A stretch of DNA of 64,000 bases from Streptomyces sp. NRRL S-244 (GCF_000717915.1 NZ_JOCX01000010.1:1-64000); one strand, 5' to 3'. Positions 25,431-33,693 are shown, counted from the first letter of the stretch. Program-made: numbers and translations. Notes: generated by a model not told the origin, from the sequence alone.

Positions 25431-28400
25431 ATGGACGGCATACCGGCCATCCCGCACCAGCGGAACCACCCCGAGGCAGCCCGGCGCCACTCCGCTGCCG
25501 CGCCGGACGCCACGACCGGGGCTCGGCCTGACTTCACGACCACCCGCGCCGCGGACGCCCGGGCCGGTACGCATGCCCCGGAGGCCGGGGCCGGCGCGCA
25601 GGCCCCGGACGCCCCGATCGGCACGCCCGTCACCGACTCCCCGGCCGACGCACACGCCACTGCCACCACGCCCGCCGCACACGCCGCGGCCGACGCTCGC
25701 ACCCCGGCCGACGCACACGCCCCGGCCGACGCACACACCACCACCACCGCCGACGCCGGAACCGCCACCACCGCCGACGCCGAGGCCACCACCGCCGACG
25801 CCACCACCGCACCCGACCCCTGCCGCTTCGCCGTCCTCGGCCCCATCCGCGCCTGGCGCGACGGCGAGGCCCTGCCCTCCGGCACCCCCCAGCAGCGCGC
25901 CCTGCTCGCCGCGCTCCTGCTGCGCGGCGGGCGCACCGCCACCGCGCCCGAGCTGATCGACGCCATCTGGGGCGAGGACCCCCCGCAGCAGGCGCTCGCC
26001 ACGATCCGTACGTACGCCTCCCGCCTGCGCAAGGTCCTCGCGCCCGGCATGCTCGTCACCGAGTCCGGCGGATACGCCATCCACACCCCCGCCGACGCCC
26101 TCGACCTCGGCGTCGCCCGCGGCCTCGCCGCCGACGCCGACCGGGCGCGCGGCGCCGGCGACCGCGGCCTCGCCCGTACGCTGCTCGGCCGCGCCCTCGA
26201 CCTGTGGGACGGCGAGCCGCTCGCCGGGGTCCCCGGCCCGCACGCCGAGACCGAGCGGACCCGGCTCGCCGAATGGCGCCTCCAGCTGCTGGAGACCCGC
26301 CTCGACCTCGACCTGGAGGTCGGCCACCACGCCGAGGCCGTCTCCGAACTCACCGCCCTCACCGCCGCCCACCCGCTGCGCGAACGGCTGCGCGAGCTCC
26401 TCATGCTCGCCCTGTACCGCAGCGGCCGGCAGGCCGAGGCACTCGCCGTGTACGCCGACACCCGACGCCTCCTCGCCGACGAACTCGGCGTCGACCCCCG
26501 CCCCGAACTCTCCGCGCTCCAGCAGCGCATCCTGCGTGCGGACGCCGAACTCGCGTGCGCCGAGGACCCGGCCCCGGCCGCCGCGCCCGCACTCGTAAGG
26601 CCCGCCCAATTGCCCGCCACCGTCGCCGACTTCACCGGCCGCGCCACCTTCGTCAACGAGCTCGGCGAGATCCTCTCCGGCGCCGGGGGCCAGGTCATGG
26701 CCGTCTCCGCGCTCGCCGGCATCGGCGGCGTCGGCAAGACCACCCTCGCCGTGCACGTCGCCCACGCCGCCCGCCCGCACTTCCCCGACGGCCAGCTCTA
26801 CGCCGACCTCCAGGGCACCGAGCCGCGGCCGGCCGAGCCCGTCGCCGTCCTCGGCTCCTTCCTCAGGGCGCTGGGCACCCCCGACACCGCCATCCCGGAC
26901 TCCGCCGCCGAACGGGCCGCCCTGTACCGGTCCACGCTCGACGGCCGCCGCGTCCTGGTCCTCCTCGACAACGCCCGCGACGCCGCCCAGGTCCGCCCGC
27001 TGCTGCCGGGCACCGCCGGCTGCGCCGCGCTCGTCACCAGCCGGGTCCGCATGGCGGGCCTCGCCGGGGCCCATCTCGTCGACCTCGACGTGATGAGCCC
27101 CGAGGAGGCCCTCCAGCTGTTCACCCGGATCGTGGGCGCGGAGCGCGTCGGCGCCGAACGCCAGGCCGCCCTCGACGTGGTCGGCGCCTGCGGGTTCCTG
27201 CCGCTCGCCATCCGCATCGCCGCCTCCCGGCTCGCCGCCCGCCGCACCTGGACCGTGTCCGTCCTCGCCGCGAAGCTGGCCGACGAACGCCGCCGCCTCG
27301 ACGAGCTCCAGGCCGGCGACCTCGCCGTCAAGGCCACCTTCGAGCTGGGCTACGGGCAGCTGGAGCCCGAGCAGCAGCGCGCCTTCCGCCTCCTCGGCCT
27401 CGCCGACGGGCCCGACATCTCGCTGGCCGCCGCGGCCGCCGTACTCGACCTGCCCGAGTACGACACCGAGGACCTCCTCGAAGCCTTAGTGGACTGCTCG
27501 CTGCTCGAATCCGCCGCGCCCGGCCGCTACCGCTTCCACGACCTCGTACGCCTCTACGCGCGTGCCTGCGCCGAACGCGACGAGCAGCCGCCGACCGGCC
27601 GGGACGCCGCCCTCGACCGGCTGCTGGACTTCTACCTCGCCACCGCCTCCGCGGTGTACGCGGTGGAGCGGCCCGGCGACCGGCTCCCCGCCCACCTGTC
27701 CGCCACCCACTACGCCGGGCTGCGCTTCGCCGAGCCGCGCGCCGCCCTCGACTGGCTGTACGCCGAGGCGGACCCGCTGCTGGCGTGCGTCCGGCAGGCC
27801 TCCGTACGCTCGACCGGGCGGGCGGACGTACTGCGCCGGGCCGTCGACCTGCTGTGGGCGGCGAAGGACCTCGCCGAGTCGGGCGCCAACTCCAAGCAGT
27901 ACGAGTCCGCCGCCGTGGCCCTGCGCGACGCCGCGCACGCCGCGAAGGACCCGCACGCGGAGGGCCGGGCCCGGACCACCCTCACCAACGTCCACCTGGT
28001 CGCGGGCCGCTTCGGCGAGGCCGACGAGGAGGCCCGCCAGGCCATGGACCTCGCCCGCGAGGCCGGCGACCCGCTGCCCAGCTGCTGGGCGCCGAACGAC
28101 CGCGGGATCATCGCCCTCTACCAGGGCCGGCACGCCGACGGCGAGCGGTACCTGCTGGAGGCCATCGAGAACTTCCGCGCCGACGGCAACCACATCGGCG
28201 AGGCCAGCGCGCTGTGCAACCTCTCCCGGATCCACGTCGAACTGGGCCGGCTGACCAGCGCCATCGACCTCGCCGAGCAGGGCATCGCCATATACGACCG
28301 GATGGGCCTGACCCTGCGCCTGGCCAACGGCCGCTACGCGCTGGGCATCGCCCTCACCGAGGCCGGCCGGCTCGGCGAGGCGCAGGAGCAGCTCACCGAG

Positions 28401-28718
28401 GCGCTCTCGCTGTTCCACGACAACCGGCAGCCGCTGTGGGAGGGCGTGACGCACTTCCGGCTCGCCGTGGCCCACCTGGCCGCGCACCGGCCCACGCTGG
28501 CCGCCGCGCACGCCGAGCAGGCCATCGCGCTGCGCGGGATCGGCGGGGAGTGGCGGCGGGCGACCGTGCTGACGGTGCTGGGCAAGGCGCTGCGCAGGCT
28601 GGGGCAGCGGGACCGGGCGCGGGTGTGCTGGCGGGACGCGGAGGTCGTGTTCAAGCAGCTGAAGTCGGCGGAACTGACCGAGGTGCAGGCCCTGTTGGCG
28701 GCGGAGATAGCGGCCTGA
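25431..28718 (+). CDS. afsR: AfsR, SARP-type global regulator of secondary metabolism (extended N-terminus, TTA codon)
   Basis: A 1095-residue regulator that matches my memory of S. coelicolor AfsR (about 993 residues) along most of its length. From about residue 130: winged-helix DNA-binding domain (CRFAVLGPIRAW, LPSGTPQQRALLAALLL), bacterial transcriptional activation domain to about 380, NB-ARC ATPase with Walker A GIGGVGKTT near residue 432 and LVLLDNARD near 507, then C-terminal TPRs. AfsR is phosphorylated by AfsK and activates afsS. Between the conserved start (MDG) and the SARP domain lies an extra low-complexity Ala/Asp/Thr/Pro stretch of about 105 residues. A Leu codon in LLEALVDC is TTA (27486-27488), implying bldA control. 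The ATG has AGGGGGG upstream. Confidence 0.95.
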   Translation: MDGIPAIPHQRNHPEAARRHSAAAPDATTGARPDFTTTRAADARAGTHAPEAGAGAQAPDAPIGTPVTDSPADAHATATTPAAHAAADARTPADAHAPADAHTTTTADAGTATTADAEATTADATTAPDPCRFAVLGPIRAWRDGEALPSGTPQQRALLAALLLRGGRTATAPELIDAIWGEDPPQQALATIRTYASRLRKVLAPGMLVTESGGYAIHTPADALDLGVARGLAADADRARGAGDRGLARTLLGRALDLWDGEPLAGVPGPHAETERTRLAEWRLQLLETRLDLDLEVGHHAEAVSELTALTAAHPLRERLRELLMLALYRSGRQAEALAVYADTRRLLADELGVDPRPELSALQQRILRADAELACAEDPAPAAAPALVRPAQLPATVADFTGRATFVNELGEILSGAGGQVMAVSALAGIGGVGKTTLAVHVAHAARPHFPDGQLYADLQGTEPRPAEPVAVLGSFLRALGTPDTAIPDSAAERAALYRSTLDGRRVLVLLDNARDAAQVRPLLPGTAGCAALVTSRVRMAGLAGAHLVDLDVMSPEEALQLFTRIVGAERVGAERQAALDVVGACGFLPLAIRIAASRLAARRTWTVSVLAAKLADERRRLDELQAGDLAVKATFELGYGQLEPEQQRAFRLLGLADGPDISLAAAAAVLDLPEYDTEDLLEALVDCSLLESAAPGRYRFHDLVRLYARACAERDEQPPTGRDAALDRLLDFYLATASAVYAVERPGDRLPAHLSATHYAGLRFAEPRAALDWLYAEADPLLACVRQASVRSTGRADVLRRAVDLLWAAKDLAESGANSKQYESAAVALRDAAHAAKDPHAEGRARTTLTNVHLVAGRFGEADEEARQAMDLAREAGDPLPSCWAPNDRGIIALYQGRHADGERYLLEAIENFRADGNHIGEASALCNLSRIHVELGRLTSAIDLAEQGIAIYDRMGLTLRLANGRYALGIALTEAGRLGEAQEQLTEALSLFHDNRQPLWEGVTHFRLAVAHLAAHRPTLAAAHAEQAIALRGIGGEWRRATVLTVLGKALRRLGQRDRARVCWRDAEVVFKQLKSAELTEVQALLAAEIAA

Positions 28719-28732
28719 GCTGCGCCGACGTC

Positions 28733-28757
28733 CGGCCGATCGCCGGCCGATCGGCCG
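28733..28757 (+). terminator. Hairpin after afsR
   Basis: CGGCCGATCG (28733-28742) and CGATCGGCCG (28748-28757) form a perfect 10-bp stem with a 5-nt loop, 15 nt past the afsR stop. It probably ends or attenuates the afsR transcript before the separate afsS promoter. Confidence 0.55.
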
Positions 28758-28780
28758 CTGATCGGCGGATGAACGAGGCA

Positions 28781-28820
28781 TTCATCGTTCGTTTATCGCC
28801 GCCCGCCACGATAGGTACAT
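28781..28820 (+). promoter_or_regulatory. afsS promoter with AfsR/PhoP-type direct repeat
   Basis: Two heptamers, TTCATCG (28781-28787) and TTTATCG (28792-28798), are repeated at an 11-bp spacing. They are followed about 13 bp later by a -10-like GATAGGT (28810-28816). Direct repeats of this kind overlapping a poor -35 are the known binding pattern of AfsR (and PhoP) at the S. coelicolor afsS promoter. The element lies about 130 nt upstream of afsS. Confidence 0.6.
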
Positions 28821-28924
28821 CGACTCACCGCGTCGGGGGGCGCGAGAGTCGGCTGGAGGACCACCCGTTCGGCGGTCCGCGGGGGAATCGCCGAACGGGC
28901 CCGACCCATCCATCAGGAGAACCG

Positions 28925-29155
28925 ATGACGACGAACGAGAACATCCTGCCGAACGACGGCGACATGAGGCCGATGGACAATCACGCGTCCGGCATCGAGA
29001 TCAAGCCGCTCGACGACAGCCTTGCACCGGGCGTCGACATCACGCCGATGGACAACCACGCCTCCGGCATCGAGATCAAGCCGCTGGAGAAGAAGCCGGC
29101 TTCGGGCGAGGACATCGTCGCGATGGACAACCACGCGTCCGGTCCGCGTCCGTAA
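28925..29155 (+). CDS. afsS: AfsS, small repeat protein activating secondary metabolism (sigma-like protein)
   Basis: A 76-residue protein with three copies of PMDNHASG or AMDNHASG. The first two continue identically as IEIKPL, and the copies are separated by acidic/Lys linkers. AfsS proteins are known for repeated T-x-D-N-H-x-P-type motifs and are the target of AfsR in S. coelicolor, where AfsS stimulates antibiotic production by an unknown mechanism. Position directly downstream of afsR and the repeat signature make the assignment firm, although the repeats differ in detail from the 63-residue S. coelicolor protein. The start has AGGAG upstream. A strong terminator follows. Confidence 0.85.
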   Translation: MTTNENILPNDGDMRPMDNHASGIEIKPLDDSLAPGVDITPMDNHASGIEIKPLEKKPASGEDIVAMDNHASGPRP

Positions 29156-29159
29156 GACG

Positions 29160-29330
29160 TCCCACGGGGGATAACGGGGGACGGGGGGGGGCCGGTTCCA
29201 CGGGGGATACGGGGGACCGGTACCAACGGGGGGCCACGGCGGGATTCGGGGGAACCCGCCGTGGTGAACGGGGGAGCACGACCCGCTGGGGTCACGGGGG
29301 ACCCACGGGAGCAAGACCAACGGGGGAGCA
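29160..29330. repeat. G-run-rich stretch downstream of afsS
   Basis: More than a dozen runs of four or more G occur in about 170 bases, many in the repeated context ACGGGGGA. The stretch contains a 10-bp hairpin (CCACGGCGGG at 29234-29243 with its complement at 29255-29264). It has no coding potential. The transcript would carry G-quadruplex-forming sequence on the same strand as afsS. Confidence 0.65.
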
Positions 29331-29337
29331 CAACAAG

Positions 29338-29384
29338 GACGGCGGCCGCGGTGGCCCGGAGGGGGAGCCACCGCGGCCGCCGTC
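29338..29384 (+). terminator. Strong terminator after afsS
   Basis: A perfect 18-bp stem (GACGGCGGCCGCGGTGGC at 29338-29355, complement at 29367-29384) with an 11-nt loop. It separates afsS from the methyltransferase gene. Confidence 0.8.
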
Positions 29385-29424
29385 GCATGCCCGTGTCCGG
29401 GCCTCCGCTCACTAGGCTGGACCC

Positions 29425-30153
29425 GTGTTCACCTCACAGGGACCCACCGTCCGCGAGCTCGCCGTCCAGGCCCTCTCGTCCGTCGAGCGCGGCTACGACC
29501 TGCTCTCGCCGAAGTTCGACCAGACCCCGTTCCGCACCCCCGACCGCATGCTCGACGCCGTCGAGGAGGCGCTCGCCCAGCGGGAGGGGTCCTTCGGGGC
29601 GGGGCTCGATGTGTGCTGCGGGACCGGCGCCGGGCTCGGGATGCTGCGGCGGCTGTGCCGGGACCGGGTGACCGGGGTGGACCTGAGCGCGGGCATGCTG
29701 GCCGAGGCCGCGCGGGCCCATCCCGACGAGCGCGTCGACCTCGTACGGGCCGACGCGCGGGCGCTGCCCCCCGAGCTGGCGGGCTCGTACGACCTGGCCG
29801 TCAGCTTCGGGGCCTTCGGGCACTTCCTGCCGGCCGAGCGGCCCGCCCTCTTCTCCGGCGTCCACACTGCGCTGCGCCCGGGCGGCCTCTTCGCGTTCCC
29901 GATCGGGGCGCCGATCCCGCCGACCTCCCCCGCGTGGTGGGCGGTGGCGGGCTTCGACGCCGCGATGCGGGTGCGCAACGCCGTGTGGCGGCCGCCGTTC
30001 GTCATGTACTACCGGACCTTCCCGCTGGGCGGCGTCCGCGCCGACCTGCACGCGGCCGGCTTCACGGTGGAGACCGCCCCCCTGGAGCACTTCGGCCGCC
30101 GCCCCGACGGCACCCCCCGCTGGCGCCTCCTCCTGGCCCGCAAGCCGGTCTGA
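29425..30153 (+). CDS. Class I SAM-dependent methyltransferase
   Basis: A 242-residue methyltransferase. Motif I is DVCCGTGAGLGMLRRL (around residue 63), followed by VTGVDLSAGMLAEAA, the acidic strand VDLVRADARALP, and DLAVSFGAFGHFL with LRPGGLFAFPIG. The acceptor substrate is unknown. A GTG start at 29425 lies 40 nt after the afsS terminator, so it should have its own promoter in the short gap. Residues around the acceptor pocket (PPFVMYYRTFPLGG) suggest a hydrophobic substrate, which is inference only. Confidence 0.85.
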   Translation: MFTSQGPTVRELAVQALSSVERGYDLLSPKFDQTPFRTPDRMLDAVEEALAQREGSFGAGLDVCCGTGAGLGMLRRLCRDRVTGVDLSAGMLAEAARAHPDERVDLVRADARALPPELAGSYDLAVSFGAFGHFLPAERPALFSGVHTALRPGGLFAFPIGAPIPPTSPAWWAVAGFDAAMRVRNAVWRPPFVMYYRTFPLGGVRADLHAAGFTVETAPLEHFGRRPDGTPRWRLLLARKPV

Positions 30154-30199
30154 CAGGGCGGCCGAGCCGAGTGCAGGTACTCAAGCACGTGGTTGAGCA

Positions 30200-30332
30200 A
30201 TCTGGCTCAGCACCCTCAGGAGGCCGGTCCATCAAGCCCTTCAAGTACGCCCAGGCCGGGATCCATCGCGATCGGCTCAAGGTGGCGGTCCCGTTTCCCG
30301 TGGACATCGACCTCAGCACGCTCAGCCCCTGA
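30200..30332 (+). pseudogene. Possible C-terminal remnant of a Uma2-family nuclease
   Basis: In one plus-strand frame the segment ends RDRLKVAVPFPVDIDLSTL and a stop. It resembles the extreme C-terminus of Uma2 (DUF820) endonuclease-like proteins, in which a strand of this type (VPxPFxIxID) closes the fold. No start codon, Shine-Dalgarno or catalytic core lies upstream, and the fragment overlaps the tail of the convergent acyl-CoA ligase gene. Weak, but the composition differs from the surrounding shadow frames. Confidence 0.3.
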
Positions 30333-31944
30333 TCACGCGGGCGCGGAGCTCGCGCTTCAGGACCTTTCCGCTCGCGTTGCGCGGCAGTTCGGCGACGAAC
30401 TCGACCTCGCGCGGGACCTTGTAGTTGGCCATCTCCCGGCGGGACCAGGCGATCAGGTCGTCGGCGGTGAGGGTGGCGCCCGGGCGGCGCACCGCGTACG
30501 CCTTGCCGACCTCGCCGAGGCGCGGGTCGGGGACGCCGACGACGGCGATGTCGGCGATGTCCGGGTGCAGGCCGAGGAGTTGCTCTATCTCGGCGGGGTA
30601 GGCGTTGAACCCGCCGACGATGAACATGTCCTTGATCCGGTCGGTGATGCGCAGGTTGCCCTCGGCGTCGAGGACCCCGACGTCGCCGGTGCGCAGCCAG
30701 CCGTCGGGGGTGACGGCCGCGGCGGTCTCGGCCGGGTCCTCGAAGTAGCCCTGCATGACGTGGTGACCGCGGACCCACACCTCCCCCGCGGCGCCGGCGG
30801 GCGAGGCCTGCCCGTGCTGGTCGGCGACCCTCACCTCGGTGTCGGGGATGGCCCGTCCCGAGGTCGAGGCGATGACCTCGGCCGGGTCGCCGCGGCGGCA
30901 CATGGTGACGATGCCGCTGGCCTCGGAGAGCCCGTACGCGGTGAGCACGGTGGAGATGTGCAGCTCGCCGCGGAGCCGTTCCACGAGCCGGAGCGGGACG
31001 ACGGCGGCGCCGGTGACCACCAGGCGCAGCGCCGACAGGTCGTGGTGGTCGCGCTGCGGGTGGTCGAGGAGGGACTGGTGGAGGGTGGGCGGGCCGGGGA
31101 GTACGGAGATCCGCTCGGCGGCGATGTTGGCGAGGACGGTGTCCACGTTGAAGACCGGCTGCGGGACCATCGTGGCCCCGCGCATCAGGCAGGCGATGAT
31201 GCCGGCCTTGTAGCCGAAGGTGTGGAAGAAGGGGTTCACGATCAGGTAGCGGTCGCCTTCGCGCAGGCCGGCGAGCTCGCTCCACACGTCGTAGCAGCGC
31301 AGTGACTGGCCGTGGGTGATGACGGCGCCCTTGGGGCTGCCCGTGGTGCCCGAGGTGAAGATGATGTCGGAGGGGGCGCCGGGGCGGATCGACTCGGCGC
31401 GCTCGCGCACCGTCTCCGTGCCGACCCCGTCCCCGCCGGCCAGGAACTCCTTCCAGGTGCGGAAGTCGTCCGGGGCGTCCTCGGCGAGTACGACGACCTG
31501 TTCGAGGTGCGGCAGCCCGGGCAGCGGCCCGCGGCCCTCCCCTTCGGCGGCGGCGCGGCGCAGGGAGGCGACGTACGAGGTGCCGAGGAAGGTGCCGGTG
31601 ACGAACAGGAGTCTGGCCCGGCTGCGCCGCAGGACGTACGCGGCTTCGGAGCCTTTGAAACGGGTGTTGAGGGGGACGAGGACGGCGCCCGCCGAGACCG
31701 CGCCGAGCGCGGAGACGATCCACTCCAGGGTGTTGGGGGCCCAGACGGCGACGCGGTCCCCCGCCTCGATCCCGGCGCCGATCGCGGCGGCCGCGGCCCG
31801 CTCCACGCGCTCGCCGAGCTGCGCGTAGCTGATGCGCACGCGCCCGTCGACGACGGCCTCGCGGTCGGCGTACCGTGCGGCCGCCGCGCGCACCAGTCCC
31901 GCGATGCTGCCCCAGCGCAGATCCCCCCGCGCGTCTTCGGTCAT
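30322..31944 (-). CDS. Acyl-CoA ligase (FadD3-like AMP-forming synthetase)
   Basis: A 540-residue ANL-superfamily ligase. AMP-binding P-loop FTSGTTGSPKGAVITHG near residue 200, VLTAYGLSEASG, and the hinge GDVGVLDAEGNLRITDRIKD are followed by the catalytic Lys in RNASGKVLKREL. Segments such as NPFFHTFGYKAGIIACLMRGAT and VLPGPPTLHQSLLDHP resemble mycobacterial FadD3, which activates a bicyclic steroid-derived propionate; this is similarity recalled from memory, not a search. It should activate a carboxylic acid as its CoA thioester. The ATG at 31944 has GGAGG, and an operator lies 19 nt upstream, shared with the divergent thiolase operon. Confidence 0.88.
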   Translation of the reverse strand: MTEDARGDLRWGSIAGLVRAAAARYADREAVVDGRVRISYAQLGERVERAAAAAIGAGIEAGDRVAVWAPNTLEWIVSALGAVSAGAVLVPLNTRFKGSEAAYVLRRSRARLLFVTGTFLGTSYVASLRRAAAEGEGRGPLPGLPHLEQVVVLAEDAPDDFRTWKEFLAGGDGVGTETVRERAESIRPGAPSDIIFTSGTTGSPKGAVITHGQSLRCYDVWSELAGLREGDRYLIVNPFFHTFGYKAGIIACLMRGATMVPQPVFNVDTVLANIAAERISVLPGPPTLHQSLLDHPQRDHHDLSALRLVVTGAAVVPLRLVERLRGELHISTVLTAYGLSEASGIVTMCRRGDPAEVIASTSGRAIPDTEVRVADQHGQASPAGAAGEVWVRGHHVMQGYFEDPAETAAAVTPDGWLRTGDVGVLDAEGNLRITDRIKDMFIVGGFNAYPAEIEQLLGLHPDIADIAVVGVPDPRLGEVGKAYAVRRPGATLTADDLIAWSRREMANYKVPREVEFVAELPRNASGKVLKRELRARVIRG

Positions 31945-31963
31945 CGCACACCCCTCCCGGTAG

Positions 31964-31978
31964 CTGACTATCCGTCAG
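31964..31978. promoter_or_regulatory. Palindromic operator between acyl-CoA ligase and thiolase operon (one mismatch)
   Basis: CTGACTATCCGTCAG: one mismatch to CTGACGnnnCGTCAG. It lies 19 nt upstream of the ligase ATG and 52 nt upstream of the divergent thiolase start, so it can control both. Confidence 0.75.
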
Positions 31979-32030
31979 ATTAGCTGTAGCCTTCGCGGCT
32001 GTCAGTACTGGTGCGGCTCCGGAGGTGGCG

Positions 32031-33182
32031 ATGGCGGCAACACTCAAGGACGCTACGGCGATAGTCGGGATCGGCCAGACCGCCTTTGCCAAACGACTCC
32101 CCGAGTCCGAGAAGGAATTGGCCTGCCGCGCCATCCTCGCGGCCCTCGCGGACGCCGGAATAGCGCCCTCCGAGGTCGACGCCTTCTCCTCGTACACGAT
32201 GGAGGAGACCGACGAGGTCGAGGTCGCCAAGGCCATCGGCGCCGGCGACGTCACCTTCTTCTCCAAGATCGGCTACGGCGGCGGCGGTTCCTGCGCCACC
32301 GTCGGCCACCTCGCGGCCGCCGTCGCCACCGGGCAGGCGAGCGTGGGCGTCGCCTGGCGCTCGCGCAAACGCGGCTCCGGCCCGCGCCCCTGGAAGAACA
32401 CCGCGGTCCAGCTTCCCACCCCCGGCCAGTGGACCCGCCCCTTCGGACTGCTGCGCCCCGCCGACGAGATCGGGATGCTGGCGCGGCGCTACATGCACGA
32501 GTACGGGGCCACCCGCGACCACCTCTTCAACGTCGCGATGGCCTGCCGCAACCGGGCCAACGAGAACCCGGCCGCGATGATGTACGAGCGCCCGCTGACC
32601 CGCGAGATGTACATGACCTCGCGCATGATCAGCGATCCGCTCTGCCTCTTCGACAACTGCCTGGAGACCGACGGGGCTCTGGCCTGCGTGATCGTCTCCG
32701 CCGAGCGGGCCCGCGACTGCCGCCAGAGGCCCGTGTACGTCCACTCCGTCGCCCAGGGCCTGCCCGCCCAGCACCACGGCATGGTCAACTACTGGAACGA
32801 CGACCCGCTGTCCGGGCCCGCCTGGACCGCCGCCCGGCACCTGTGGAAGCAGGCCGACTTCGGGCCGCAGGACGTGGACGTGGCCCAGATCTACGACGCC
32901 TTCACCCCGCTCATCCCACTGTCCCTGGAGGGCTACGGCTTCTGCGGGCGCGGCGAGGGAGCAGCGTTCACCGAGGGCGGGGCCCTGGAAATGGGCGGCC
33001 TGCTCCCGATCAACACGGGGGGCGGCGGGCTCAGCGAGGCCTACGTGCACGGCTTCAACCTGATCAACGAGGGCGTCAAGCAGCTCCGGGGCATCTCCAC
33101 CGCCCAGGTGCCGGACGCCGCGACCTGCCTGGTGACGGCGGGCGAGGGTGTCCCGACGTCCGCGATCCTGCTGCGAGCCTGA
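32031..33182 (+). CDS. Thiolase-like protein (lipid-transfer/SCPx type)
   Basis: A 383-residue thiolase-fold protein of the lipid-transfer/acetyl-CoA acetyltransferase branch. Recognisable parts are AIVGIGQTAFAK at the start, YGGGGSCATVGHLAAAVATGQA (position of the N-terminal active-site loop, with a Cys), QIYDAFTPLIPLSLEGYGFC and the C-terminal PINTGGGGLSEAYVHGFNLI with the conserved His. Members either cleave 3-ketoacyl-CoA or, with a DUF35 partner, act as retro-aldolases on steroid side chains. The ATG at 32031 follows GGAGG. It heads a three-gene operon with the DUF35 and hydratase genes, under the operator at 31964-31978. Confidence 0.88.
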   Translation: MAATLKDATAIVGIGQTAFAKRLPESEKELACRAILAALADAGIAPSEVDAFSSYTMEETDEVEVAKAIGAGDVTFFSKIGYGGGGSCATVGHLAAAVATGQASVGVAWRSRKRGSGPRPWKNTAVQLPTPGQWTRPFGLLRPADEIGMLARRYMHEYGATRDHLFNVAMACRNRANENPAAMMYERPLTREMYMTSRMISDPLCLFDNCLETDGALACVIVSAERARDCRQRPVYVHSVAQGLPAQHHGMVNYWNDDPLSGPAWTAARHLWKQADFGPQDVDVAQIYDAFTPLIPLSLEGYGFCGRGEGAAFTEGGALEMGGLLPINTGGGGLSEAYVHGFNLINEGVKQLRGISTAQVPDAATCLVTAGEGVPTSAILLRA

Positions 33183-33195
33183 GGAGCGAGCGACG

Positions 33196-33693
33196 ATGAC
33201 GACGACCCCGGACACGGCACCGGCACCAGCACCGGAACCGGCACCCGCACCGGCCTCCGCCGATGACCTGCTCCTGCCCGTCCCCGACGAGGACGGCGCC
33301 CCCTTCTGGGAGTACGCCGCCCGCGGCGAACTGCGCGTCCAGGCCTGCACCGCCTGCGGCCGGCTCCGCTTCCCGCCCCGCCCGTGCTGCCCGCACTGCC
33401 AGTCGTTCGACTCCGAGTGGCGGCTGATGAGCGGCCGGGGCCGGATCTGGTCGTACGTCCTGCCGCACCCGCCGCTGCTGCCCGCGTACGCCGCGCAGGC
33501 CCCGTACAACGTGATCCTCGTGGAGCTCGCCGACGCCCCGCACATCCGCCTCGCCGGGAACCTGGTCACCTCGGCCGACGCCCCGCTGGACTCGGTGGAC
33601 CCGGCGCGGCTGCGCATCGGCGCGCGCGTACAGGTCGCGTTCACCGGGGCCGGCGGGATGGCCGTACCGCGCTGGATCCTGGAGAAGCCGTGA
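33196..33693 (+). CDS. DUF35 / OB-fold zinc-ribbon protein (thiolase partner)
   Basis: A 165-residue protein. After a Pro/Ala-rich head of about 25 residues comes a rubredoxin-like zinc ribbon (ACTACGRLRFPPRPCCPHCQ, CxxC-x10-CxxC) and an OB-fold (GRIWSYVLPHP ... RVQVAFTG). DUF35 proteins bind thiolase-like partners encoded beside them and are needed for activity of steroid side-chain retro-aldolases and some hydratases. The start is 13 nt after the thiolase stop, with GAGGAG upstream. Its stop overlaps the GTG of the hydratase gene, so the three proteins are made together. Confidence 0.9.
   Translation: MTTTPDTAPAPAPEPAPAPASADDLLLPVPDEDGAPFWEYAARGELRVQACTACGRLRFPPRPCCPHCQSFDSEWRLMSGRGRIWSYVLPHPPLLPAYAAQAPYNVILVELADAPHIRLAGNLVTSADAPLDSVDPARLRIGARVQVAFTGAGGMAVPRWILEKP

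Noticed and set aside
26204..28924. Long open frame overlapping afsR in another frame and joined to afsS
   Set aside because: Only the last 77 codons (afsS) look like protein. The rest is an Arg/Pro-rich shadow of afsR.
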